From Mesorhizobium sophorae (GTDB lineage: Bacteria; Pseudomonadota; Alphaproteobacteria; Rhizobiales; Rhizobiaceae), in contig NZ_NNRI01000015.1 of NCBI RefSeq assembly GCF_002270415.1, forward strand, positions 124,001-188,000: a stretch of 64,000 bases of DNA. Reading direction: 5' to 3'. Position 1 is the first letter of the stretch. Each line of letters starts with the position of its first letter. The notes under the pieces were generated by a model that was not told the origin of the DNA, made no database searches, and saw only the letters and a program-made list of their open reading frames with translations. A program made the position numbers and the translations under genes. Shown piece by piece: positions 51,526-59,210 of the stretch.

Positions 51526-52685
51526 ATGCCATCAACACCAAGGTTACGCCTACCAAGCGAAAGCAGGTGGCGCTGTTCTCGTCGGATCCGAACTTCAAGC
51601 GCGAGGTGGCGACGCGGCTCGAAGCGCTGGCAATCTACGATGTCAGGGTTTCCGAGACGGCCGACTTCCACAAGGGACCGCCCGCCGACACGCGACCCGG
51701 CATCGTCATCCTAGATCTCGGCAATGGCGAGGTGCTCGGCCAGGCCGGCATCGTCGAGGCGCGGTCCAAATGGGCAACCGTGCCGCTGATCGCGGTTTCC
51801 GACGAGCTGACGTCGGAACAGACGCGCGTGCTGGTGCGCATGAACGCCTCGGACTGGCTGCACAAGCCGCTCGACGGCAAGGAATTGCTCAGCGCGGTGA
51901 CCTTCCACGACACCGGCAACCAGGGAACGAAAAGCCGGATCATCACCTTCGTCAGCGCCAGCGGCGGTGCCGGTGGCACGACACTCGCTTTGTCGGCGGC
52001 CGAATTCCTGGCCTCGAAATCGGCCGAACGCGCGGGTTCCACCTGCCTGGTCGACCTCGATTTCCAGAGCGCCAATTGCGGTGCCTATCTCAACCTGTTC
52101 AACCAGTTCGACCTTGCCGGCATCATCGGCCAGCCGGAACGGCTCGATGTCGAGCTGATGGATGTCATCAAGCTGTCGCGCCCGTCCGGCCTCACCCTCT
52201 ATGCGTTCGAGAGGCCGCAGCTGCCATTCGAGCCGCACGGCAGCGATTTCGTCTTCCGGCTGCTGGACCTCGTCGCCTACCGCTTCGACGACATCGTCAT
52301 CGACCTGCCCAACCTCGAAACGCCCTGGCACAATTCCGTGCTGTCGACGAGCGACGAGATTTTCATCGTCTTCGAACTCAACGTCGCTTCGCTGCGGCAA
52401 GGCAAGCGGCTCTACAGGAAGATCCGCGAGTTGCGCGGCAATGCGGTCAACATCACGCTGGTCGCCAACAAGCACAAGCGCAAATGGTTCGGCAACCACT
52501 TCTCGCGCAGCGAGCTCGAGAAGATCTTCAAGGCGCCGCACATCAAGTCGGTCCCGCTCGACAATGCGCTGCTGACCGACGCCTTGAATCGTGCGATCCT
52601 GCCTTCCGAAGTCGATGGGCGGGCGCGCTTCAACAAGGACCTGAAGCGGATGTTCAAAGAGCGGCTCGATGACGCTGCACGCTAG
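51522..52685 (+). CDS. cpaE: Tad pilus localisation ATPase CpaE/TadZ
   Basis: A 387-aa protein with an N-terminal receiver-like domain (VALFSSDPNFKREVATRLEA, then VILDLGNGEVLG, and the SDWLHKPLDGKELL end) and a C-terminal MinD/ParA-like domain from about residue 135. The Walker A is deviant: SASGGAGGTTLALSAAEF around residues 144-160 has Gly-Gly-Thr-Thr where classical ParA has GKT/S, as known for TadZ. Other signs are CLVDLDFQSANCGAYL and DDIVIDLPNLETPWHN. TadZ places the Tad system in the cell. The ATG overlaps tadE (ATGA) and its end overlaps the L,D-transpeptidase gene by 17 nt. Confidence 0.9.
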   Translation: MNAINTKVTPTKRKQVALFSSDPNFKREVATRLEALAIYDVRVSETADFHKGPPADTRPGIVILDLGNGEVLGQAGIVEARSKWATVPLIAVSDELTSEQTRVLVRMNASDWLHKPLDGKELLSAVTFHDTGNQGTKSRIITFVSASGGAGGTTLALSAAEFLASKSAERAGSTCLVDLDFQSANCGAYLNLFNQFDLAGIIGQPERLDVELMDVIKLSRPSGLTLYAFERPQLPFEPHGSDFVFRLLDLVAYRFDDIVIDLPNLETPWHNSVLSTSDEIFIVFELNVASLRQGKRLYRKIRELRGNAVNITLVANKHKRKWFGNHFSRSELEKIFKAPHIKSVPLDNALLTDALNRAILPSEVDGRARFNKDLKRMFKERLDDAAR

Positions 52686-53259
52686 CTACCGGATCGTCCA
52701 GGGGTTGGCCTACGCCAGCCTGCTGGGCGCGGCGTTGGCGCTACCAGTCCAGGACTTCGCCCAGGCGAGATCGAGCCTTTCGGATCGGCCGCCGCTGCCG
52801 GCAATGGGCCCCAGCCTGCGCAAGACGGTTGCCTTCGCGACCACAGAGCAGCCAGGAACCATCATCATCCGCAAGACCGAGAAAGCGCTTTACCTGGTGA
52901 CCCGCCAGGGCCAGGCGCTCCGCTACCAGATCAGCGTCGGGCGCGACGGGTTTGGCTGGACAGGCATCGTCCAGGTGGGGGCCAAGACCGAATGGCCGGA
53001 GTGGCGCCCGCCGCAGGAAATGCGGGCCCGCCAGCCGGAGCTGCCGAAAATGGTGCCCGCCGGCCCCTACAATCCCCTCGGCGCAAGGGCGCTCTACCTG
53101 CTTCGCGACGGTCGCGACACACTCTACCGTATACACGGCACCAATGATCCGTCTGGTGTCGGGTTCGACGGGACATCGGGATGTTTTCGGCTTACAAACA
53201 CCGATGTGATCGATCTTTTCAAGCGCGTCGCGGTTGGCGCGAAGGTGGTGGTCCAATGA
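52669..53259 (+). CDS. L,D-transpeptidase (YkuD family) in the Tad operon
   Basis: A 196-aa YkuD-type enzyme. An N-terminal hydrophobic signal (YASLLGAALALPVQDFAQA) exports it. The catalytic region is IHGTNDPSGVGFDGTSGCFR with His156 and Cys172, followed by LTNTDVIDLFKRV. It would make 3-3 crosslinks in peptidoglycan or attach proteins to it. Upstream, IIIRKTEKALYLVTRQGQ and QISVGRDGFGWTG are also typical. It overlaps cpaE by 17 nt and the next gene by 4 nt, so it belongs to the pilus operon. Placement here suggests local wall remodelling for pilus passage (inference). Confidence 0.88.
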   Translation: MTLHASYRIVQGLAYASLLGAALALPVQDFAQARSSLSDRPPLPAMGPSLRKTVAFATTEQPGTIIIRKTEKALYLVTRQGQALRYQISVGRDGFGWTGIVQVGAKTEWPEWRPPQEMRARQPELPKMVPAGPYNPLGARALYLLRDGRDTLYRIHGTNDPSGVGFDGTSGCFRLTNTDVIDLFKRVAVGAKVVVQ

Positions 53260-53852
53260 CGATGCTCAGCGAACCGGACATGCCGGCGATCGATATCGGA
53301 CAACAGGAGCAGCGCGAACAGGTCGCTATCGAGAAACCGAGCAAGATAAAGACGATCGGCATTCTCATCGCCAGCGGCGGCTTGCTGCTCACCGTGGTCA
53401 ACATGGCGGCCGCGATTTATCTCTATCGCGGCATGAACGACTTGCGTTTTGTCGAAGCGCGGCTGGAGCAGCTCGGGGCGTTCGAGCAGCGGATCGCGGC
53501 ACGGCTCGACACGGTCAACAACGGCTTCCAGAGCCGGTTCGAGAAACTGGACAGCCAACTGCAAGGCAGTTTCAACGAGATCAATAGCAACGTTGCCCAG
53601 CTGGCACTGACTAGGCCGATCGCCGGCGACGAGGCCACGCCGGGTGCTCCGGAACCGCCCGAGATCACCACCAGCACGCTGGCTGAGGCGCCCGAAGCTG
53701 TCGAAGGCGCGAGCGCGAGCGAATCCGGTGTCATCGAAGCGCCGCGTGCGCCCAGGAAAAGGGCCGCACCGGCGTCACCCCCTCCCCCAAGCTCCAACTA
53801 CCAGCGCATCCAGCAGCCTGACGGCAAGGTCTATTACAAGAGGGTCAATTAG
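53256..53852 (+). CDS. Membrane-anchored coiled-coil protein ending the Tad operon
   Basis: A 198-aa bitopic protein of unknown function. It has a short cytoplasmic N-terminus with Gln/Glu (IGQQEQREQVAIEKPSK), one TM (IGILIASGGLLLTVVNMAAA, about residues 35-56), a coiled coil (RLEQLGAFEQRIAARLDTV to about residue 115), a Pro/Ala/Glu-rich linker and a C-terminal YQRIQQPDGKVYYKRVN. Its ATG overlaps the transpeptidase stop (ATGA). It may tether the transpeptidase or pilus complex; I know no named homologue. Confidence 0.75.
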   Translation: MTMLSEPDMPAIDIGQQEQREQVAIEKPSKIKTIGILIASGGLLLTVVNMAAAIYLYRGMNDLRFVEARLEQLGAFEQRIAARLDTVNNGFQSRFEKLDSQLQGSFNEINSNVAQLALTRPIAGDEATPGAPEPPEITTSTLAEAPEAVEGASASESGVIEAPRAPRKRAAPASPPPPSSNYQRIQQPDGKVYYKRVN

Positions 53853-53881
53853 ACCTCGTAGGCCATGGATTTGGGCAGGGC

Positions 53882-53903
53882 GCAGGTGGCGAATGGCACC
53901 TGC
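53882..53903 (+). terminator. Hairpin at the end of the Tad operon
   Basis: Arms GCAGGTG (53882-53888) and CACCTGC (53897-53903) with an 8-nt loop, 29 nt after the last Tad gene and just before the convergent membrane-protein gene. No T-run. Confidence 0.4.
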
Positions 53904-53904
53904 T

Positions 53905-54441
53905 CTAGAGATCGCGCCGCAGGGCCAGGATGCGGACGGTTCGGGCTTCTGACCGCGCCCGCGCTTCGGCGAGGAAGGCGACGTGGCAGTATGCACAGGC
54001 GGCTGTGCCCAGAAGCAGCAACAGGCTGCCCTTCAAGGTGAAATCGACCGTCAGCGAGAATGGAAAACCACTGGGCGACGTGAATGTAGCGATCGTGCTC
54101 GCCGTTTCCGAGTGGCTGCCAGCCGCGATCATCAGCCCCGCGAAAATCAGGGCGATGTGGTTGGCGAGGAAGAAGAAAGCCGACCTTCTGGTGTGGCATG
54201 CTATCCAGCAGACGATCGATGCGACAGCAAGGACGGCGGCGTCGGCAACCATCGAGCCACCCAGATTGGCATCGACCTGCTGCCAAAGCATCGTCGACAA
54301 CGGGCGCAGTTCAAGCCATATCCACCATGCGGTGGGGCTGGCTGGATAGGCTCCCAACAAGAAAGTCGCCAAGCGCTCCCCTGCCAGGATCGCAAGAATG
54401 AGAAACGGGAAGGCAAAAAGCAGAAGCGGCTTGCGTTTCAT
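53905..54441 (-). CDS. Small polytopic membrane protein, unknown
   Basis: A 178-aa protein with about four hydrophobic segments (LLLFAFPFLILAILAG; VADAAVLAVASIVCWIA; FFFLANHIALIFAGLMIAAG; LLLLLGTAACAYCHVAF) and a basic C-terminus (RSEARTVRILALRRDL). No enzyme motif was recognised. The ATG at 54439-54441 has GAGGGAACC directly upstream; an in-frame start 24 codons earlier lacks such a site. It is convergent with the Tad operon and looks monocistronic. I do not recognise the family. Confidence 0.6.
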   Translation of the reverse strand: MKRKPLLLFAFPFLILAILAGERLATFLLGAYPASPTAWWIWLELRPLSTMLWQQVDANLGGSMVADAAVLAVASIVCWIACHTRRSAFFFLANHIALIFAGLMIAAGSHSETASTIATFTSPSGFPFSLTVDFTLKGSLLLLLGTAACAYCHVAFLAEARARSEARTVRILALRRDL

Positions 54442-54633
54442 GGTTCCCTCGCCAATCTGCCCGTGACGATAGACCGCGAAGATTGCACAAGCCTTAACGC
54501 CTTTCGCCGCCACGAAGCGCCGGCCCGCAGCGAGGGGCCGCCCGCTCTACGGGACGCTCGGGCTCGGGCGGAACCGCCCGAGGCGAAATAGGCGCCACGG
54601 CTGGACGGCAGCAGTCGCGGGCCTGGGAATCGA

Positions 54634-55029
54634 TCAAAGATTGAAGACGTGCGAAGCCGTCAGCCCGGCGAGCAGCACGCCCGCAAGGAGAGCGATGATC
54701 GAGGCGAGGAACCAGCGCAGCGTGACCTGATAAACCGGCTCGTCATCGTCTCGTGGGAGCAACGACCGCCACAGCGCAACGAACTGAAGGACGATGGCCA
54801 GTGCCAGCAGCAGCGTCGCCAGGATCGACGCAAACGTCCATCCGCCCTCGACTTCGAAATTCCAGTACCGCAGGAAAAGAAGCGAAAATCCGAGCAGCAC
54901 GGTGATCGCGGAGATGACACCTTGTCGGTAGCCAGCGGGCAAGGGAACTCTGCGCTGAAAACCTGTTTCCTGCTGGCGATCGATCTGGCGATCGGGATAG
55001 TCGTCCGGGCGGTTGGGCTGGTCGGTCAT
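54634..55029 (-). CDS. Small membrane protein, unknown
   Basis: About 131 aa. A hydrophilic N-terminus rich in Asp, Arg and Gln (DQPNRPDDYPDRQIDRQQET) is followed by three hydrophobic segments (VISAITVLLGFSLLFL, TFASILATLLLALAIVLQFV, FLASIIALLAGVLLAGL) and a short tail. There is a charged loop LLPRDDDEPVYQ between the last two. ATG 55029 or a GTG at 55038 may be the start; neither ribosome site is strong. No family recognised. Confidence 0.6.
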   Translation of the reverse strand: MTDQPNRPDDYPDRQIDRQQETGFQRRVPLPAGYRQGVISAITVLLGFSLLFLRYWNFEVEGGWTFASILATLLLALAIVLQFVALWRSLLPRDDDEPVYQVTLRWFLASIIALLAGVLLAGLTASHVFNL

Positions 55030-55344
55030 GCGGTTCACAATATCGCCGGCGTCGGCATCGTCAAATGGTGACGATTTTCAAGGTATCGCTCGCCATAGAA
55101 GATGCGATCTTCTTCCGCTTCAAGGTCGGGAAATCACACCTTCCCGCGGCGCCCGTTCGAGCAGCCCGGCCTCTACGAGAACAAAGGCGCCGCTGCAGGG
55201 GAGCAGTTACCAAGAAGGCCACCCTACACGTCCTTGTCCTCGAGCGCCCTGCGCATGCGCCTGATCACCGCGGCGCGACCCCGTTCATCGGTCGCGGCGC
55301 TGACCGCCTCGTTTACGTCCAGGCGACAGCGTGGTTGCCTTCGA

Positions 55345-55947
55345 TCAGCCTTTCCATGTCGGCTGGCGCGGATGGATGTCGTCCTTGAAGGCGTCGAAGC
55401 CCTTCCAAGCAGGTTCGATCAGATCGCAGCCCGGCATGGGCGTGAAGGGCGACGGCTCGCTGAGCTGCATCGTCGGGATGTAGCGCGGACAGTTCGGGAA
55501 GATCACGCGCGCCTCCACGCGCACCATCATCTGTGCGCCGACCGTCCTGCCTGTTAGCGGATCGTCTCGGTCGATTCGGGCGGCGCCGTTAATGCGCAGG
55601 CGGCGCGGTGTGCCGTGCATGGCGATGAACAACAGTGCGACGTTCGGATTGACGTCGAGGTTGCCGAGGCTCCTGAACATGCCGTTGCCGTCATAATCCG
55701 GGAACGCCAGCTCCGACGGCCCAATGACACGCACGAAGCCGGCGGGGCCGCCCTTGAATGAGCAATCTGGCCGTCCCTCGGCGTCGACAGTGGCAAGAAA
55801 GAAGTAAATCGCATTCTCGATGAACGCCTTATCCTCGTCGGTGAAGGCCGTCCGCGCCATCTCTGCCAGGCGGTCGGCGATGCGCCGGCTCTCGAAGCGG
55901 TCCTGCAGAGAGCGATTGCCTTCGTGGTAGAATGCTTCGCTGGTCAT
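55345..55947 (-). CDS. Pyridoxamine 5'-phosphate oxidase-fold protein
   Basis: A 200-aa flavin-binding split-barrel protein: AFIENAIYFFLATVDAEGRP (about residues 43-62), DCSFKGGPAGFVRV, LAFPDYDGNGMFRSLGNL, NVALLFIAMHGTPRRLRING, and VRVEARVIFPNCPRYIP. This order is typical of the FMN-binding PPOX-like proteins that act as reductases or bind flavin/haem rather than making PLP. The ATG at 55945-55947 is preceded by a strong AGGAGGAACG. The C-terminus is Pro/Trp-containing. Monocistronic; substrate unknown. Confidence 0.82.
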   Translation of the reverse strand: MTSEAFYHEGNRSLQDRFESRRIADRLAEMARTAFTDEDKAFIENAIYFFLATVDAEGRPDCSFKGGPAGFVRVIGPSELAFPDYDGNGMFRSLGNLDVNPNVALLFIAMHGTPRRLRINGAARIDRDDPLTGRTVGAQMMVRVEARVIFPNCPRYIPTMQLSEPSPFTPMPGCDLIEPAWKGFDAFKDDIHPRQPTWKG

Positions 55948-56468
55948 GGACGTTCCTCCTTCACAACTCGGGTCTTGGTCCGATCCTAAGTGATGCGGCA
56001 AGTCGTACGTCAGGCGCGAGGCGCTCGTCGCGCGTAGCATGGGCTGCCTGCGATGCAATCGCGAGAGCACCAGATCGCGCGAGCCCATGCCCATCGCTCT
56101 GTACGCGATCCTCGCCATCACTTCTCGAATGACGGATCTTGGCCGGGCGCATCGTCTCATTCCGGAAGCACTGAGGACCCCTATCGTTTTACACGATATC
56201 AAGGGCCGATCATATCGGAGTGTCGAACTGCAATGGTGTCGCGCCTGGCGCGTGCCCTAGTGGGCGCCCGGTCCCGTCGCCGCATGCAGGGGGCCCAAAG
56301 CTGCAAGACATCGGCTTCGACCTTTAAGCTGACGTAAGGTCAGAAAGTCAATGACTCGAGTGCACCGCTCCAATAAGCTGGTCCTTGATGGTCGGCGGGG
56401 AGTTAGCCACGCAACCCTAAAAATCCAACCCAGCGCGGTGCGAAGAATGATACTCAGGGAGGGTATCA
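55948..56468. other. Intergenic region between divergent genes
   Basis: 521 bases between the PPOX-fold gene and the nitrile hydratase operon. It must contain both promoters. Open frames are short and unconvincing. Confidence 0.4.
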
Positions 56469-57116
56469 ATGAGTTCATACGATTCCGACAAGGTTGCCAA
56501 ACTTCATCGGGAATTGCACAGCCATCTTCCGCCTGAATCGGCGCTTCGCCTGAGAGCACTGGAGACGGTTCTGGTCGAGAAAGGCTTTCTGGCGGCCGAC
56601 GCCGTGGACAAGTGGCTCGACGACTACTCGGAAAACGTAGGTCCGATGAATGGAGCCAAGGTCATCGCGCGGGCGTGGACTGATCCTAAGTTCGCGGAAC
56701 GCCTGGCGAAACATGCCGCCGAGGCGTTTTCGGAAATCGTCCCAAACGTCAGGAAGGACTACCCCCTTGTCGCAGTGTTCAACACGCCGGAGATCCACAA
56801 CGTTGTCGTCTGTACCTTGTGTTCCTGCTATCCGGTTGGAATCTTGGGAATGTCTCCATCTTGGTACAAGTCGACCGAGTACCGGGCGCGAGTGGTCCGC
56901 GATCCGCGTGGCGTTCTCGCCGAATTGGGAACCGACCTGCCGGACACGGTTGAGGTCACGGTGTGGGACTCGACTTCAGACCGGCGGTACATGGTGGTCC
57001 CGGAGCGTCCAAAGGGGACGGACGGCTGGACCGAAGAGGACCTTGCCGGCCTCGTGACGCGCAATGCAATGATCGGGACGATGAGGGATCTGTCGCCAAA
57101 GCAGGAGGTGGGGTGA
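56469..57116 (+). CDS. nthA: Nitrile hydratase alpha subunit, cobalt type
   Basis: A 215-aa metal-binding subunit of nitrile hydratase, which hydrates nitriles to amides. The metal claw is VVCTLCSCYP with Cys115, Cys118 and Cys120; Thr116 (CTLCSC rather than CSLCSC) points to the low-spin Co(III) type. Two of these Cys are oxidised in the mature enzyme. Other family signs are ALETVLVEKGFL, GPMNGAKVIARAWTDP, and KSTEYRARVVRDPRGVLAEL near residue 138. The ATG follows GGGAGGGT. The stop overlaps the beta-subunit ATG by one base. Thiocyanate hydrolase gamma is related, but the full-length beta gene downstream argues for nitrile hydratase. Confidence 0.9.
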   Translation: MSSYDSDKVAKLHRELHSHLPPESALRLRALETVLVEKGFLAADAVDKWLDDYSENVGPMNGAKVIARAWTDPKFAERLAKHAAEAFSEIVPNVRKDYPLVAVFNTPEIHNVVVCTLCSCYPVGILGMSPSWYKSTEYRARVVRDPRGVLAELGTDLPDTVEVTVWDSTSDRRYMVVPERPKGTDGWTEEDLAGLVTRNAMIGTMRDLSPKQEVG

Positions 57117-57754
57117 TGGATACGGTACACGACCTCGGCGGCAGGCAAGGGTTCAGACCGATCCCAAACGTCGCAGAAGATGACTCGGCGCTGTTTTCCG
57201 ATGAATGGAAGGCGCGAACATGGGCGATCGCCATGATGTCGATGAAAAAGCTGACGACGGATCGCACGGGCTGGACGCTCGATTGGTATCGCCACGTCTT
57301 GGAAAGGCTTCCCCCGGACGCCTACCTCGGCCTCGACTATTTCGAGAAGTGGATTCTGGCCATGATGGTCACGTCTGTGGATGAAGGCGTCGCGGGCGTT
57401 CAGGAGTTCGTCGACGGCAGGGCCTCAAGTCGAACCTTCGAATACGAGGCGCCCAGGCCTGCGGTCGAGGTCTCGCCCACAGGGGCAAGGTTCAAGGCTG
57501 GCGACAAGATTGTGGCACGGCGCGACGTCGCCACAATGCACACGCGGCTGGCTGGGTATGTCCGCGGCCGACCCGGGGTTGTCGACAGCGTGAACGGACC
57601 ACAGCCCTTGCCCGACGAGAAAGCTGTCGGCACGATACGGCGCGAGCAGACATACGTCGTGCGGTTTCGCATGTCGGATCTTTGGCCTGAAGCCGGCGAC
57701 AGCGCAGACAGCCTGCGGATCGACATGTGGGACAGCTATCTTGAGCCGGCCTGA
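57116..57754 (+). CDS. nthB: Nitrile hydratase beta subunit
   Basis: A 212-aa beta subunit. The N-terminal part is typical (MDTVHDLGGRQGFRPI, then FSDEWKARTWAIAMMSM and YFEKWILAMM), and the C-terminal SH3-like domain contains KAGDKIVARRDVATMHTRLA, GYVRGRPGVVDSVNG and YVVRFRMSDLW. It forms the active heterodimer with the alpha subunit. Translation is coupled to alpha (TGATG), and the stop lies beyond the start of the accessory gene by 14 nt. Confidence 0.9.
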   Translation: MDTVHDLGGRQGFRPIPNVAEDDSALFSDEWKARTWAIAMMSMKKLTTDRTGWTLDWYRHVLERLPPDAYLGLDYFEKWILAMMVTSVDEGVAGVQEFVDGRASSRTFEYEAPRPAVEVSPTGARFKAGDKIVARRDVATMHTRLAGYVRGRPGVVDSVNGPQPLPDEKAVGTIRREQTYVVRFRMSDLWPEAGDSADSLRIDMWDSYLEPA

Positions 57755-58106
57755 GATTGCCCGTCGCGCGCGGCGCCATCGCGATGGCGAACCTGTCTTC
57801 TCCGAGCAATGGCACGCTCAGGTCATTGCGTTGGTCGAGCTGCTCATCGCCGACGGAAAGATCGAAGCCGAGGATTGGTCTCAGACCTTGGGCGCCGAGC
57901 TTGATCGACGGGCGACCGATACAGCCATGGACCCCGACGCGATCTATTACGGGGCCTTTCTCAGCGCTCTGGAGCAGATACTCGACAGGAGCCAGTTCGC
58001 CCTGCGAGCCGAGGTGGACAGACGCCAACAGGATTGGCGAAACGCCTACCTGACTACACCGCATGGCAAGCCAGTGGCCCTGGCTCCGCAAGCAGATTCA
58101 ATTTGA
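57741..58106 (+). CDS. Nitrile hydratase accessory protein
   Basis: A 121-aa protein related to the N-terminal part of beta subunits: FSEQWHAQVIALVELLIADG, EDWSQTLGAELDRRA and YYGAFLSALEQILD. Such small proteins act as activators or cobalt-insertion chaperones for the alpha subunit. The start is a TTG at 57741, with GGGACAGC just upstream; homology leaves no ATG. It overlaps the beta gene by 14 nt. No cobalt transporter is seen nearby. Confidence 0.8.
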   Translation: MSRPEIARRARRHRDGEPVFSEQWHAQVIALVELLIADGKIEAEDWSQTLGAELDRRATDTAMDPDAIYYGAFLSALEQILDRSQFALRAEVDRRQQDWRNAYLTTPHGKPVALAPQADSI

Positions 58107-58168
58107 CCGTAAGCAGCGGTGCGCGTTGCTGCCCACCCTCTCCAACGCGGTCACCCCGTCGCCCATCG

Positions 58169-59029
58169 CTACCGGCCCGGCACCTGAGCTATCCCGTTGC
58201 AATCGACCGTGCGGTGTGAACGCACGGTGTAGCTGGCGTGGATCACCTGACCCATGTTCATGGAGATTTCACGCACCAGCTTTCGACGGACTGCGGTGGC
58301 GAACATAGCGGCCTCGGTGACGCCGATTGTAAATGCGTCTGGCCCGCCAATGACGCAGCGCTCGAAATAGGATTGGAGATTGGGGCGGTCGTACATCGCA
58401 AACCCGTCGGCCCCGCCAATGCGGGGCATTGCGATAGGCAGCCCGTTGATCGTCACGCCTTCCGCGAGAAGCACCTGCCGGATGGGGTCGAGGAGCGCTC
58501 CGGCATTGTTGGGTCCGTCGCCGGATACGTCGATAACCCTGCGCGGGCTGCGCAATTCACTCTTCGCGAACTGATCATTCGCGGCCGACAATGCGCCGGA
58601 AATCGACGTTCCGCGGCCTTCAGTCAACGGCAGCGCCGCAAGCCTGTCTGCCAAAGTCAGAACATCGTCGAGGCTTTCGACAATTGTCCACGGCACAATG
58701 ACTGTTTGCTGACGTGGGCCGGCCCACTCCAGATAAAGCACTGCGATCCTGCCCCGCTCTCCCGACTTGATTGCCCTCGCGATGTCCGTGTGGCGGAAAG
58801 CATCGACGTAGCCGTCGCGTTGCACTCTTTGCTCAACCTTGCTCATCGATGGCGAGACGTCCACGGCAAGGATCAATTGCAGATCGACTTCAGTCAGGTC
58901 GTCTGCGCGACGGTCAGTCGAGTAAGCCTGTGACGCCATCGCGAAGAACAGACTGAGCAGGCAGAGGCCCGTGAGCCGTGGCACCGGTCTTGCACCCGCA
59001 GATCGAGCAATCCGCACCAAGTAGTCCAT
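58169..59029 (-). CDS. DUF1194 (vWA-like) secreted protein
   Basis: A 286-aa protein with a Sec-like signal (RLTGLCLLSLFFAMASQAYS) and a von Willebrand-A-like fold: VDLQLILAVDVSPSMSKVEQ with the MIDAS DxSxS near residue 55, then GRGTSISGALSAANDQF with the conserved Thr/Ser, and VIDVSGDGPNN with the third MIDAS Asp. These match DUF1194, a periplasmic family common in Rhizobiales. GGGAGG lies 6 nt upstream of the ATG at 59027-59029. It is convergent with the nitrile hydratase operon and divergent from the STAND gene. Function unknown. Confidence 0.82.
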   Translation of the reverse strand: MDYLVRIARSAGARPVPRLTGLCLLSLFFAMASQAYSTDRRADDLTEVDLQLILAVDVSPSMSKVEQRVQRDGYVDAFRHTDIARAIKSGERGRIAVLYLEWAGPRQQTVIVPWTIVESLDDVLTLADRLAALPLTEGRGTSISGALSAANDQFAKSELRSPRRVIDVSGDGPNNAGALLDPIRQVLLAEGVTINGLPIAMPRIGGADGFAMYDRPNLQSYFERCVIGGPDAFTIGVTEAAMFATAVRRKLVREISMNMGQVIHASYTVRSHRTVDCNGIAQVPGR

Positions 59030-59210
59030 GGCGAGCCTCCCGCTGAGAATGCAATTGTCGGTCCGAGGCGTCTCTTTGGTCACGAATGGCTTCCGATCAT
59101 TCGCCGAAATCTGCGCTCCCCGCCGGTCTGGATGGCGATGACCTCTTCGCAGTGCGAACCGTGCTAAGATCGAAGAATTGGACTGCGGCTTCGTGCGTGA
59201 GGAAACCGGC

